Shown one piece after another: positions 8,784 to 18,052 of a stretch of 64,000 bases of DNA. The notes under the pieces were generated by a model. It had not been told where the DNA came from. It did no database searches and worked only from the letters and a program-made list of their open reading frames with translations. The DNA lies in assembly GCA_910575795.1 (NCBI GenBank), contig CAJTGE010000004.1:62001-126000 (forward strand), given 5' to 3'. This DNA is from Clostridiaceae bacterium (GTDB taxonomy: Bacteria; Bacillota; Clostridia; Lachnospirales; Lachnospiraceae). How positions within the stretch are numbered: the first letter of the stretch is position 1; each line of letters begins with the position of its first letter. The position numbers were made by a program, and so were the translations under genes.

Positions 8784-10151
8784 ATGACAGCTAAACAGGA
8801 AACAAAGGAACAGCAGGAGATTCCCGATACCGGATTCATCCGTGACAGGGACTGCACAAAGGATACGCCAGTCGTATTCGGCGTACCGGATAAACCCATA
8901 TACGGGACTGGCAAGCGGATCCGCCCAAGGGTTCCCGGACGGGAAGATTCTGAGCACATGAAGAAGATCCTTCTGCCGGAACTGCTGCCACTGGAAGACT
9001 ATGACCTTGTGGTTGTCCTGTTATCCGGAGGGAAGGACAGCATCGTTTGTTATTACAAACTGCTGGAACTTGGCGTCCCGAAAGAAAAGTTTGAGTTCTG
9101 GCACCATGATATTGACGGCGGGCACCCGAGCCGCAGGATGGACTGGCGGTGTACGCAGAATTATGTCAGGGCGTTCGCTGAAGCCGAAGGGGTGTCACTC
9201 AGGACTTCCTGGCGGGTGAACGGCTTTTTCGGTGAACTGTACCGGATAGGCGCGTCAGAACCAGTGGAATGGATGGATCCAGATACCGGGGAGATCCGCC
9301 AGTGCAAGCTGTCCCCAAGCTATCTCCAGTGCGTGGAGATCAAAGAGAAGGCTACGGAGGACATGGAAGAGCAGTTGAAACAGCATGGATGCCGGATGAA
9401 ATTCCCGGCAAAGACCGGGGACTTAAGCCGCCGCTGGTGTTCAGCCTACCTTAAGATCATGGTAGCGGATACCGTGATGAGCAATTTAAGCCGCCTGGAA
9501 GAGCTGGAACAGCTTGGGGGAAAACGTCAGAAATTCCCGGCTAAGAGCGGCACCCATCAGGGACGCTGGTGCAGCGGGAATCTGAAAGCTGCTGTCCAGG
9601 ACAGCGTGACGGCGAACCTGGAAAAGACAAAGAGCGACGTAAAGATCCTGGTTGTGTCCGGGGAGCGCCGGGGCGAATCAGCGGGCAGGTCGAAGTACAA
9701 CGAGATGGAGATCCACCGTACAAACGCGACCGCAAAAGCGCACCGGCTGGTTCATCAGTGGAGGCCTGTCATCGACTACAGCGAGAAGGATGTGTGGGAG
9801 GTGCTGAAACGCCACAAGGTCAACCCTCATCCGTGCTACCGTGCCGGATGGAACCGCTGCAGCTGCGCAATGTGCATCTTCTCAACGCCGCCCCTGTTCG
9901 CGGGGATCAGGGAACTCTACCCGGAAGATTATGAGCTCCTGAAGCAGGATGAGCGTATCCTGGGTTTTACCTTGGATAACAAGCGTGACCTGGATACCTT
10001 CGTGGGGAATGCACAGTCCTGTGTCTACCATGGCGATAAGGCCGCGGTGAAGAGCCTGGCGACAGGGGAGTTTTCTGTGGATGACGTTTACGTTGACCAG
10101 TGGATGTACCCGGCCGGGGCCTTCCATGGCGCTGAAGGCGGGCCATGCTGA
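8784..10151 (+). CDS. Phage-type PAPS reductase/PP-loop protein, 455 residues
   Basis: The PP-loop SGGKDS is at residues 81-86 and binds ATP or adenylylsulfate in this superfamily. A C-terminal CSCAMC cluster (about 359-364) may hold zinc or iron-sulfur. Phage and plasmid members relate to sulfate reduction and to DndC-type DNA sulfur modification; which applies here cannot be told, and no Dnd partners are visible. Residues about 206-225 and 250-269 repeat the pattern KFPAK-x-G-x4-RWCS-x2-LK, an internal duplication of 44 residues. ATG has an AAAAGGAGAG site. Confidence 0.75.
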   Translation: MTAKQETKEQQEIPDTGFIRDRDCTKDTPVVFGVPDKPIYGTGKRIRPRVPGREDSEHMKKILLPELLPLEDYDLVVVLLSGGKDSIVCYYKLLELGVPKEKFEFWHHDIDGGHPSRRMDWRCTQNYVRAFAEAEGVSLRTSWRVNGFFGELYRIGASEPVEWMDPDTGEIRQCKLSPSYLQCVEIKEKATEDMEEQLKQHGCRMKFPAKTGDLSRRWCSAYLKIMVADTVMSNLSRLEELEQLGGKRQKFPAKSGTHQGRWCSGNLKAAVQDSVTANLEKTKSDVKILVVSGERRGESAGRSKYNEMEIHRTNATAKAHRLVHQWRPVIDYSEKDVWEVLKRHKVNPHPCYRAGWNRCSCAMCIFSTPPLFAGIRELYPEDYELLKQDERILGFTLDNKRDLDTFVGNAQSCVYHGDKAAVKSLATGEFSVDDVYVDQWMYPAGAFHGAEGGPC

Positions 10152-10205
10152 TACCACGATTTCAAAAAAAACCAATAATTTAAAAAACGAAAGGGAGAAA
10201 AGACT

Positions 10206-10865
10206 ATGAAAAAAATCAGAAACGAAGCATTAGAGAGCATGCTGGACAAGACAGAGGAATTGGACTGGAGTTATACCATATACCGGGAACCGGAAGAAGC
10301 CCGCAATGGATGGCGCTGTGAAGAACGGAATTACGTTGAGTTAGAAAAATATTCGCCGGCAGGCGAGGATTTCGGTATGATCATCGACTTTAACAAGGAG
10401 GATCCCGTAGGATCTTTCCTGGAAGACCTCGAAGAATACGCGAATAATTTTAATGTGGGCGAGCACGCTGAGATGTGGATACCCGGAAGAGGGAAGGGAG
10501 GACGCCCTTCCAGCATTTCCGAGCTGATCCAGGACGCGGAAGATATCAAGAAAATGGTCTTTGAGTTACTGGATGCTCTCACGCAATACGCAAGACAGGA
10601 GCAGAAAGAGCCGGAACATGAAGACGGAGACCTGTATAGGTATCTGAAAACTTACCTGGTACAGAACAACTGGGACGACGACTACACAAAGGAACAGGCA
10701 CGGAGCATCTTCACGACGATCTGCCTGTGCCGCATGATCGACGCTGGCACAGCACGGTGTGGCCAGATGCTGCATGAGCTGTACGATACAGCCTATATTT
10801 ATGAACTTGATATCAGCTATGGCGAGTTTGAGACTTTTATGATCAAATACATTCAGCTGCTTTAG
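10206..10865 (+). CDS. Hypothetical protein, 219 residues
   Basis: ATG preceded by AAAGGGAGAAAAGACT. Acidic, mostly helical, no recognised domain. A GRGKGGRPSS segment lies near the middle. Last gene before a strand switch. Confidence 0.55.
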   Translation: MKKIRNEALESMLDKTEELDWSYTIYREPEEARNGWRCEERNYVELEKYSPAGEDFGMIIDFNKEDPVGSFLEDLEEYANNFNVGEHAEMWIPGRGKGGRPSSISELIQDAEDIKKMVFELLDALTQYARQEQKEPEHEDGDLYRYLKTYLVQNNWDDDYTKEQARSIFTTICLCRMIDAGTARCGQMLHELYDTAYIYELDISYGEFETFMIKYIQLL

Positions 10866-10910
10866 GTTCTCTATGGCTTCTTTTCTTGTTACCCTTGTCT
10901 TTTCTTTCAT
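10851..10910 (-). pseudogene. 5' fragment of a truncated minus-strand gene
   Basis: On the minus strand GAGAGGAGG precedes ATG 10910, and about 20 codons (MKEKTRVTRKEAIENLKQLN) look coding before the frame runs antisense into the 10206 gene. This reads as a gene start cut off by a rearrangement. Confidence 0.3.
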
Positions 10911-10982
10911 GGTGAAACCTCCTCTCTTTTATGGAGCTTGCGAAAAAATATTTGTGTTGCTACTTTTATTATCTCGCAATTC

Positions 10983-11002
10983 CCCATAAAATGGGAGGTT
11001 TT
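10983..11002 (+). terminator. Weak terminator after the 10206 gene
   Basis: CCCAT/ATGGG stem with a 3-base loop, then GAGG and TTTTTT. Confidence 0.4.
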
Positions 11003-11082
11003 TTATTGTTTTTTTAATTATTTATTTTTAAGCGTCAGTGCTGATTGCCAATGGCTCAGAATAGTTCAAAACACCATCCGCA

Positions 11083-11113
11083 AAAAAAAGACGCCTCACT
11101 TGGAGACGCCTTT
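11083..11113 (-). terminator. Terminator of the 11096 gene
   Basis: An 11-bp stem at 11087-11113 with two G-U pairs in the minus-strand RNA, followed on that strand by a run of eight U. It overlaps the stop codon. Confidence 0.6.
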
Positions 11114-11749
11114 GATCCGTTTCGCGTACAGATCCCTTACTTTCTTGCAGACAGAAGCCTTGCGGATCAGCTCCTGTTTAACCTTCTGATAGGAAGAGTC
11201 ATCGAACGACTCTCCCAGGTAGTCATATACAAGACTGGCCTTCGGGGCATTCCGGCTCCCGCAGGCATCGTAGAGCGCCTTGTATTTTCCGATCATTTCG
11301 TTTGCCCGGTCTATGACCATGGCGTAATACGTCTCAGGGTCTTCGTTGAACAGCCCGGACAGGTCATGGACTGTCTGTGTCCCGTCCTGATTCTCCGTCT
11401 GTATCCCACCTTGGCAGAAACCGAGCGCTTCCATTTCCTCCCGGCTGAGCCATACGGGGGACTGCCTGGTACTTGCCCCGATTGGTGTGGGTACAATGCC
11501 GTAGTGCCGCAGGATTCCGATACAGGCTTCCTCATAGGAGAGGGAGTTCTGGATGCGGAACAGCTCCACTTTGCTGTAGGACTGGCCGCAGCTCCAGCAC
11601 TTCCAGTATTTGCCATCCCGGGATGTCATTCCGGAACCGTTCTGTCCTGTGCCGGAGCCGCATACCGGACATACATAACTTTTCCGGTTTTTGGCAAGCG
11701 GCAGGAACGACGGCTCCAGGTATTTGATTGCTGTCATATCATACTTCAT
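11096..11749 (-). CDS. CHC2-type zinc-finger protein (primase zinc-domain-like), 217 residues
   Basis: Residues about 26-55 carry YVCPVCGSG and YWKCWSCGQS, a C2C2 finger of the kind at the N-terminus of bacterial and phage primases, followed by a short helical region (SYEEACIGILRHYGI). No TOPRIM catalytic domain follows, so the protein cannot be a complete primase; it may recognise DNA for a partner or be a stand-alone domain. A minus-strand CATACTT box lies about 80 bp upstream. Confidence 0.6.
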   Translation of the reverse strand: MKYDMTAIKYLEPSFLPLAKNRKSYVCPVCGSGTGQNGSGMTSRDGKYWKCWSCGQSYSKVELFRIQNSLSYEEACIGILRHYGIVPTPIGASTRQSPVWLSREEMEALGFCQGGIQTENQDGTQTVHDLSGLFNEDPETYYAMVIDRANEMIGKYKALYDACGSRNAPKASLVYDYLGESFDDSSYQKVKQELIRKASVCKKVRDLYAKRIKGVSK

Positions 11750-11828
11750 TTCTTTTCGCCAACCTCCTTATCAAGAGGCATTGGGTCTATATCGTCCACT
11801 CAATGCCTTATCCTCATGTTTCTGTGTT

Positions 11829-11835
11829 AAGTATG
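11829..11835 (-). promoter_or_regulatory. CATACTT box, minus strand
   Basis: CATACTT on the minus strand, preceding the minus-strand gene that starts at 11749. Confidence 0.5.
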
Positions 11836-11892
11836 GGAATGGGCCGGTGTATGGTGTCTTTAATATTTTTTTTGGATTTTTAGACAGAAAGA

Positions 11893-11919
11893 AAGCCCCT
11901 GCCATTGCGGCAGAGGCTT
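11893..11919 (-). terminator. Terminator of the 11949 gene
   Basis: AAGCC-x-CTGCC pairs with GGCAG-x-GGCTT. On the minus strand it follows the 11949 stop by 30 bp and precedes the next promoter-like box. Confidence 0.6.
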
Positions 11920-11948
11920 GCATCAGGTCTTTCGCTTGCACTTGTTTT

Positions 11949-12989
11949 TTAAGCTGTCTTTTTATCTTCTTTGTTTTTCTTGGCTTTCCATGCGTTATAG
12001 CCGGCTTTTTCTTCATCGGAAAAACCTAACTGTGTCATGGAAGTCTCGATATTCATGCTATTTCTTTTTGCGAAATCTTCAGCCAGAGAATACCGGCCAT
12101 CTTTTATGCCCTCTTCTCTGCCCTGCAGCATACCTTGTGCCATACCCTTCTTCATACCTTTTTCGAGCCCTTCTTTTTCAAAGGCGTCCAGTAAAGTACA
12201 CATTTTGGCCTCTCCTTTCTTGGATTCTTCGACCAGAAATTCCTTATATTCACGATAGCGCCTATCACCTGTGAATGTATGGAAAAATTCCATCATTTCT
12301 GATACGTGGATCCATTCTTTTTTGTCATTATACATTATTTCTTTTTCTTTTCCAAGCCTTTTTGCGCGAAAAAATCTAGCAATGACCTGAAAATCGCTTT
12401 TAAATTTGTTGATCGTTTCTTCTTCCAGGAATGCTATCTGGATCAGGTTGATGTGGTAATCCGGCACAAATGATTTTAACCAGTCCGGCAAATTGAGCAG
12501 TTCCCATAATGTGATAGGAGCATCCCATTTTTCTGTTCCAAAATATAGGACAATTGTGACCGTTGGCCACAGTTTTTGTCCCTTATGCAGGACTTCCGTG
12601 AATTTTGCCGTATTCCCATTTTGTTTATTTTCGTCTTGAGTCTGTTTGATCATACGGTCATAAGACGCATAATCGTATCCCATACAGCGGGCAACCATGA
12701 CACGGTTAATGTCGGTTTGGTTTTCTAATCCCCAGACCGCAAAATGCACTCCATTGCGGATATCTTCTTTACATACGTCACGCATTTTTTCGTGGTAAGT
12801 GCCATCAGAAGCTTTGTATTGACTCGATGTGGGATTATCGACCAGATACTTCTCCTGTACGCGTTGTTCCCCGCCACATACAAGGACATTTAAAATGTCC
12901 GCAAAGACATCGTTCCAATCCTCCAGTAGTTTTTCTGTCTGATCCGGTTTGCTTGCTTTTGGTTCTTTGGATTTTTCGTTCTTCTCCAT
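11949..12989 (-). CDS. Rpn family PD-(D/E)XK nuclease / putative transposase, 346 residues
   Basis: The family (recombination-promoting nuclease, RpnA-like) cuts DNA in a RecA-independent way. Family signatures seen are HFAVWGLENQTDINRVMVAR and the GYDYASY segment, the conserved nuclease core around residues 100-130, plus a basic/acidic repetitive tail (KGMKKGMAQGMLQGREEGIK) typical of Rpn C-termini. ATG has an AGGGAGG site. It shares ancestry, not close identity, with the 22953 gene. Confidence 0.8.
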   Translation of the reverse strand: MEKNEKSKEPKASKPDQTEKLLEDWNDVFADILNVLVCGGEQRVQEKYLVDNPTSSQYKASDGTYHEKMRDVCKEDIRNGVHFAVWGLENQTDINRVMVARCMGYDYASYDRMIKQTQDENKQNGNTAKFTEVLHKGQKLWPTVTIVLYFGTEKWDAPITLWELLNLPDWLKSFVPDYHINLIQIAFLEEETINKFKSDFQVIARFFRAKRLGKEKEIMYNDKKEWIHVSEMMEFFHTFTGDRRYREYKEFLVEESKKGEAKMCTLLDAFEKEGLEKGMKKGMAQGMLQGREEGIKDGRYSLAEDFAKRNSMNIETSMTQLGFSDEEKAGYNAWKAKKNKEDKKTA

Positions 12990-13236
12990 ATATGTCTCCC
13001 TCCTTCCTTCCTAAAAAAAGTCGGAGGTGCCCTGTGCAGCCTCCGCTAGAATTACAGAGGCATAACGCCCTAGTAGATCGGATATTAAGTAACTGATATA
13101 TTTAAATTTCTGCAAATATTATAAAACTGAATAATTTTAAGTGGTGAAATGTATCAGAAACTTAATTTATGATGTACTAGGACAGATAAAGCACATCTTC
13201 CTGATGCTGACTCAGTGCCTTGTGTCTGTACAAGAA

Positions 13237-13243
13237 AAGTATG
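13237..13243 (-). promoter_or_regulatory. CATACTT box, minus strand
   Basis: TTTCCATACTT on the minus strand, about 248 bp upstream of the 12989 start, farther than usual. Confidence 0.3.
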
Positions 13244-13283
13244 GAAACGAGTGCGCAGTTGAAAGTGTCTGTTTTCCATCATC

Positions 13284-13395
13284 CAGAATTCATATTAAGT
13301 ACTGTAGAAACGCAATAACTACTTCTTTAGAATTCTATATATATGCTAGAGACGCAATGGCTTCCAGAATCCATATTAAGTATTGTAGAGACACA
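13284..13395 (+). repeat. Two 32-bp direct repeats 80 bp apart
   Basis: Copies at 13284-13315 and 13364-13395 share CAGAATYCATATTAAGTAYT and continue GTAGARACRCAA. They lie in the gene-free region. Confidence 0.6.
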
Positions 13396-13476
13396 CAACA
13401 TTTTAATTAGACAAAATCTTTGCTTTTCTCTTTGCTTTTTTCTATTACTTTTCTTCTTTCCGAAAAAAAGCAGAGT

Positions 13477-13614
13477 CCAGAATTCGAAACTATGCTCAGC
13501 TTTCCCGAATCTTTTAAGCAGACTACACCAATCCAGGTTATGCCGTCACCATACCGTTAAACAACCAACACCCTCATCCAAAATCCGAATCCAGTATCCG
13601 AAACCATGCTCAGC
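13477..13614 (+). repeat. Degenerate direct repeat pair
   Basis: CCAG-AATTCGAAACTATGCTCAGC at 13477 and a similar CCAGTATCCGAAACCATGCT segment at 13591, each followed after 30-60 bp by CAATCCAGGT. No coding frame is convincing here. Confidence 0.4.
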
Positions 13615-14224
13615 CTTTTCGGATTTTCCAGGATTCTTTCACTCCATCCTGCCAATCCAGGTACGCCTTCTTCATAACCCTATCGCCAAAACATCCGCAG
13701 AATCCTTCTTCACACCAATTTCCTCACATTTCATCATCAATCCGACACAAAAAAACGCCATCCGCATGGAACCAGATATCTGAAGCCGAATATAAAGTTG
13801 TCTTTCTTTGCTTTTCTTTCTTTTTTTTATCCGCATAGCAGTAAGACGGCAAAGTACACTGATTTCCAGTATCCACAGGACGGTGAGAGAGTGTGAGCGG
13901 CCCAACCCGAATGACGGAGGTGTGCGTACGGATAGCGGAATCCCGGCAAAAGTGTGGAATACATGGATATAGGAGGATAAGCAGCAATGGGAGAGTGTGT
14001 ACATGCCATAACCCCGTGCAAGTATTGGTTCCCGGCCATCAACTCCTTCTTTTTCAGGCATCCTTTCGGCTTTTTTCCGGTTCTTTTCCAATTTTTAGGA
14101 GGGAATGCGTCCCATTTTCTTGGCGTACCACTTTTATCCTTTCCGAACGGCCTCTTTTTTGTCCTCTTTTTTTTAGAAAACAGGTACGAAAGCGGGAAAT
14201 GAAAGGGCAGAAGGCAACGAAATA

Positions 14225-14667
14225 TGCGGATAAGAAAAATACGGGAGTGAATTAAGGTGACAGTAACAATGACCTTTTGCGGATGAGAGAAAGCAGGGAA
14301 GGGATAGGTTAAGGTGGCGCCAGAGGACAGAATTCCGTCTTGCAGATAGCGAAAATGGTGCCGTGTTAAGGTGACACCGGATGGCGAAATCTTGCCGTGC
14401 GGATAAGAAAAAGTGGGCCAGCTTAAGATGACACCAGGAATGGGAAAAGCTGATTTTCTGCAGATAGCATCAGATGGGGCACGTTAAGATGGCACCATAA
14501 CGGAAGGCCGGGATCTGCGGATAGTGTCAAATGGTGCCGGATTAAGGTGACACCGCAAATCAGCGGCCGCCATGCGGATAACAGAAAATAGGGGCGTGTT
14601 AAGGTGACACTGGAAGGTGTAGCGGATTTATACAGAGAGCAAAAATGAAGCACGTTAAGGTGACACC
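14225..14667 (+). repeat. Eight-copy array, about 57-bp period
   Basis: The unit is TGCGGATA (or TGCAGATA) followed about 25 bp later by TTAAGGTGACACC. The second box begins at 14252, 14309, 14366, 14423, 14484, 14542, 14599 and 14655, spacings of 56-61 bp. Its core GGTGACACC is a near-palindrome. An inverted core (GGTGTCAC) at 14709-14716 ends the array. The bases between boxes vary, so the boxes are what is selected. It resembles an iteron or centromere array. Confidence 0.8.
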
Positions 14668-15171
14668 AGACGCAACAGTTTCCCTCCCCTTTTCCTTTCT
14701 AGGTGAGCGGTGTCACAGATGCGCCCAGTAGCAGATACAGGGAAGCTATATGGAAAACATACGGCAAAGATGGCCACAGGCCATTTTTCAGACGATCCCG
14801 AAGAGCCATCCTGGAACATCCAAAGCCCAGGCATGCTGTCATGCCCGTCAGCACCGCACATCAGTCCCGCCCTACATCACGCACGGTATGGAGGGCGGGA
14901 CTGGATCATGCCGACAGGCAGGAGGGAGAGCGGCACCGGAACACGGGTGATGAGGACGGGGCATAGTAACATCTTTGCAACATTTAACAATATCCGTCAG
15001 CATCCAGCAGCTTATGGCATGGTTGTCCGTACGGATAAGTATTTCCCGGCTTCCTGGCTTTCTGTTTTTTCGAACCTGCTGGTTTCCATCTATCCGCATA
15101 GCCGTTCCCGGTGGTGCCTTGTATTTGCAGATAAGCATTCCCAGCCCTGACATTGATCTGTGGAAAAACGC

Positions 15172-15211
15172 TATCTGCGGAAACCATTCCCTAAAAAGAT
15201 AAGCCATACTT
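15172..15211 (+). promoter_or_regulatory. Bipartite element TATCTGCGGAAA / CATACTT
   Basis: Boxes 33 bp apart start to start, about 130 bp upstream of the 15340 gene. Confidence 0.55.
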
Positions 15212-15339
15212 ATCCCGGAAGTATACGTGGGGGCAGTGCAGTGCCACCGTCGTGCTGTACGGCTTGGCATCCATATGGACAGGCACCGCCCCAGGTGCCA
15301 AAAGACAATTCAAAATAAAAAAAGAAGGAGAATTGGGAG

Positions 15340-16494
15340 ATGACTAAGAAAGAGATATCCGAGATCCGCAAACAGTGTAACAAGAAGGATTATTCCTTTA
15401 CAAAGATCTGCGGCTGTTATGTCCACGGGAAGGATAGACAGACAGATACTTTTTCCAGGAGTTTTTATACGCTGCCGGAGAAAGACATACACAAATATAT
15501 CGACATATTCAGGAAATCTCTGTCCGGTTCCCTGAACAAAAACCTCTTCAATGTGCCGTTCGGGTACAAGGGAGATGGGAAGGGGATCCATGAGTCGCTT
15601 GACATCCTCGTACGCACGGGCCTGGAAGACGATGAGGCCCTGGAACTGTTATATAGCGCGGTCATAGACTCCTATAACAAGGTAGAGAACTATGTGATCC
15701 TGCTGATGCATAACCGCTATGACGTGCCGGGGAAGGCGAGCGACGGGACAACAATGGAGGATGCGTCCGATGAGGTGTACTCTTATATTTCATGCGCTAT
15801 CTGTCCGGTATCGCTATCAAAGCCCGGCCTGGCGTACCAGGGGAGGGAGGGATTCTCAAGCGTGAAACAGGACTGGGTAGCCGGCATGCCGGAGAACGCG
15901 TTCCTCTACCCCTCCTTTAACGGGCGGTCCACGGATACAGGGGAAGCGCTTTACTATTCCTCGAGTGCGAAGCATCTCAGGGAGGATTTTGCTGAAGCGG
16001 TGTTTGAGAACCCGCTGCCGCTGCCGGCTGAAATACAGAAGGAATGCTTCGCCGGCATCCTAGAGGAGATCTTCGAAGGGTCCATAGAATACGGGGCGGT
16101 CTGTGAAATCAAAGACTGCCTGGATGAGATAGCCGTGGCCACTGAGGATGCGGGCGGGGACAGCATTGGGTTCCTGAATGAAGAACAGGTGAGGCGTATC
16201 ATTGAGGGTGCAGCTGGCAGGGAAATAGGGGACAGTGAGTTTGAGACAGCGTCAAAGAAGGTTGGCTGGGAAAAGGGCGGGCTGTATGCCGGCAATCTGA
16301 CCGACCTCAAAAAATTCGAGATCAAGATGCCCGAAGCCATGGTGCGGATAAACGAGGGCATGACCGCCAGACCGGAGGTGAAGGTGGTCGGCGGCCGCAA
16401 CTGCCTCGTGATCCCGATCGAGGGGATGATGACCGTGAACGGGATCCTGGCGAGGCCCGACGTTGTCGGTAATGCCAACGGTGACGAAGAGTAA
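15340..16494 (+). CDS. DUF4317 family protein, 384 residues
   Basis: The N-terminus MTKKEISEIRKQCNKKDYSF followed by TKICGCYV and, near residue 65, SLSGSLNKNLFNVPF is characteristic of DUF4317 proteins of Firmicutes. Length is near the usual 370-430. No catalytic residues are known for the family. AGAAGGAGAATTGGGAG precedes the ATG. Confidence 0.8.
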   Translation: MTKKEISEIRKQCNKKDYSFTKICGCYVHGKDRQTDTFSRSFYTLPEKDIHKYIDIFRKSLSGSLNKNLFNVPFGYKGDGKGIHESLDILVRTGLEDDEALELLYSAVIDSYNKVENYVILLMHNRYDVPGKASDGTTMEDASDEVYSYISCAICPVSLSKPGLAYQGREGFSSVKQDWVAGMPENAFLYPSFNGRSTDTGEALYYSSSAKHLREDFAEAVFENPLPLPAEIQKECFAGILEEIFEGSIEYGAVCEIKDCLDEIAVATEDAGGDSIGFLNEEQVRRIIEGAAGREIGDSEFETASKKVGWEKGGLYAGNLTDLKKFEIKMPEAMVRINEGMTARPEVKVVGGRNCLVIPIEGMMTVNGILARPDVVGNANGDEE

Positions 16495-16523
16495 AACCGG
16501 ATGTAAAAATCCCTGCCGTATTC

Positions 16524-16530
16524 CATACTT
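16524..16530 (+). promoter_or_regulatory. CATACTT box
   Basis: TTCCATACTTCCTACAGG, 102 bp before the 16626 start. Confidence 0.45.
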
Positions 16531-16625
16531 CCTACAGGCAATCCGGGGAGGAAGGCCGGAAGGCCAGACAATAAACAGGCGAGGAGGAGAAGTACCTTTC
16601 CCGGTCGGGTACTCAAACAACAAAT

Positions 16626-17969
16626 ATGGTAACTATAGATACTCAGACAGCATGTACAGGCAAGAGGAAGACATTCGTCATCGATACCAACGTCATCATG
16701 GCGGATCCGGACTGCTTCTTCAAGTTCGATGACAACCTCATCGTGATTCCGGATGCCGTCATCGAGGAACTGGATAATCACAAGGAGGATCCGGGCGACA
16801 CCGGATATAACACGCGCAAGGCATGCCGGGCTCTGGACTCCTTTGGAGCTGACATGGAGAACGAAATGCCGGTCGGGGACTGCAGCGGGGCGCTCCGCTT
16901 TACATCGGAGGCATGCTTTGAGAGGTTCCCTGACAGCTGGGACCGGGCAAAGAACGATAACCGGATCCTGGCAGCAGCGAACGCCATCCCCGGAGCAATT
17001 TTGGTCTCACGGGATACCAACGTCCGCATCAAGGCGCGGATTCTCGGAATCCCCGTACAAAACTACCGGCACGAGGCCGTCGAGGAAGATTACTTAACCT
17101 ACCGTGGCAGGACAGCTGCGTATGCCAGTGAGGAGGATTTCCTGGCTTTCTCCGAAAAGAAGCCGATCCCTGTATCAAGTCTTAAGACAGAGGATGGCAG
17201 CCTGCTCCTGCCCAATGAGTTCGTGGTATTAAAAAACCGCAAGACGGACCTGGAGCTGATTGGGATAGTTCGTGGGGAATGTCTGGAACACCTGAGGTTC
17301 CAGAACACGGCCCCTTACAAGATCCGTCCGAGGAACCTGGGGCAGTATTTTGCCATCGAAGCGCTGCTCGCCCCAGCAGACGAGATCCCGCTCGTGATCC
17401 TGACTGGTTCGGCGGGTACGGCAAAGACTCTACTCACCCTGGCGTGCGCCCTGGAACAGACTGAAAACAAGGAGATGTATCAGAGGATTACCCTTTCCCG
17501 GGCCAACGTGGAGTTCGACAGGTACATCGGAGCGCTCCCTGGCGAAGAGGAAGACAAGATCGGGCCGCTCATGCGAGGCTGCATGGATAATCTGGAACAG
17601 ATCGTGCCGATGGGGTACGACGGAATGATGAGGCTCTTTGATGAAGGGATCATCCGGGCAGAGGCGCTTGGGTTCTTACGGGGCCGTTCGCTGGTAAAAC
17701 AGGTGCTCTATATAGATGAGGCACAGAACACCACCGTGTCCCAGATGAACGGAATTCTGACCCGGTGCGGGGAAGGGGCGAAGATCGTCGTCTCCGGGGA
17801 CTTGAATCAGATCGATACCCCGAGGCTCGACCGGCACAATAACGGGCTTGCCCATGCGATTAAGCTGATGGCCGGGGATCCGGACTGTTGTGTAGTTGGT
17901 TTCCTGGATTCGGAAGCAACAAGAAGCCGGCTGGCAGCTAAGGTTGCGGAGAAGATCAGCAGGATCTGA
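16626..17969 (+). CDS. PIN-PhoH fusion ATPase (PhoH2/YlaK-like), 447 residues
   Basis: N-terminal PIN nuclease domain (about 15-150): KTFVIDTNVIMADPD gives the first acidic residue and NDNRILAAA and LVSRDTN the later ones. C-terminal PhoH ATPase: Walker A GSAGTAKT near residue 261 and Walker B VLYIDEAQN near 363. Proteins of this architecture couple RNA unwinding to RNA cleavage. The ATG has no close ribosome binding site; AGGAGGAG lies about 38 bp upstream, so either the leader is structured or the start is inexact. Confidence 0.85.
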   Translation: MVTIDTQTACTGKRKTFVIDTNVIMADPDCFFKFDDNLIVIPDAVIEELDNHKEDPGDTGYNTRKACRALDSFGADMENEMPVGDCSGALRFTSEACFERFPDSWDRAKNDNRILAAANAIPGAILVSRDTNVRIKARILGIPVQNYRHEAVEEDYLTYRGRTAAYASEEDFLAFSEKKPIPVSSLKTEDGSLLLPNEFVVLKNRKTDLELIGIVRGECLEHLRFQNTAPYKIRPRNLGQYFAIEALLAPADEIPLVILTGSAGTAKTLLTLACALEQTENKEMYQRITLSRANVEFDRYIGALPGEEEDKIGPLMRGCMDNLEQIVPMGYDGMMRLFDEGIIRAEALGFLRGRSLVKQVLYIDEAQNTTVSQMNGILTRCGEGAKIVVSGDLNQIDTPRLDRHNNGLAHAIKLMAGDPDCCVVGFLDSEATRSRLAAKVAEKISRI

Positions 17970-17975
17970 CGTCAC

Positions 17976-18000
17976 GCATCACACGCGCCAGCGTGGGAGG
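17976..18000 (+). repeat. Hairpin repeat, copy 1
   Basis: GCATCACACGC-N4-GCGTGGGAGG, almost identical to 37902-37926. The stem is CACGC/GCGTG. Confidence 0.5.
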
Positions 18001-18052
18001 AAAGTCATATGACTACCTCAAAAAAAATAAAGAAAAACAGGAGGAATTTTAT

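Larger units (their letters stand above)
13083..15339. other. Gene-free region of about 2.2 kb
   Basis: No frame on either strand looks coding from 13083 to 15339. The region holds the 13.3 and 13.5 kb repeats, the 14.2-14.7 kb array and many DnaA-box-like words (TTATCCGCA or TGCGGATA at 13838, 14225 and 15095 and variants). An origin, a centromere or a regulatory hub are all possible. Confidence 0.5.

Noticed and set aside
10566-10850. Continuation of the minus-strand frame from ATG 10910
   Set aside because: After about 20 codons it is antisense to the 10206 gene and rich in Cys, Val and Leu without domain pattern; only the start fragment was kept.
13343-13783. 146-codon frame in the repeat region
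   Set aside because: It runs across degenerate direct repeats, has no ribosome site and has biased, low-complexity composition.
14423-14653. Minus-strand frame with repeating LSA units
   Set aside because: The repetition is produced by the 57-bp array; no start signal, so not a repeat protein.
14225-14667. CRISPR array
   Set aside because: Only two short boxes per unit are conserved and the rest drifts; no repeat of 24-37 bp with unique spacers and no cas genes.
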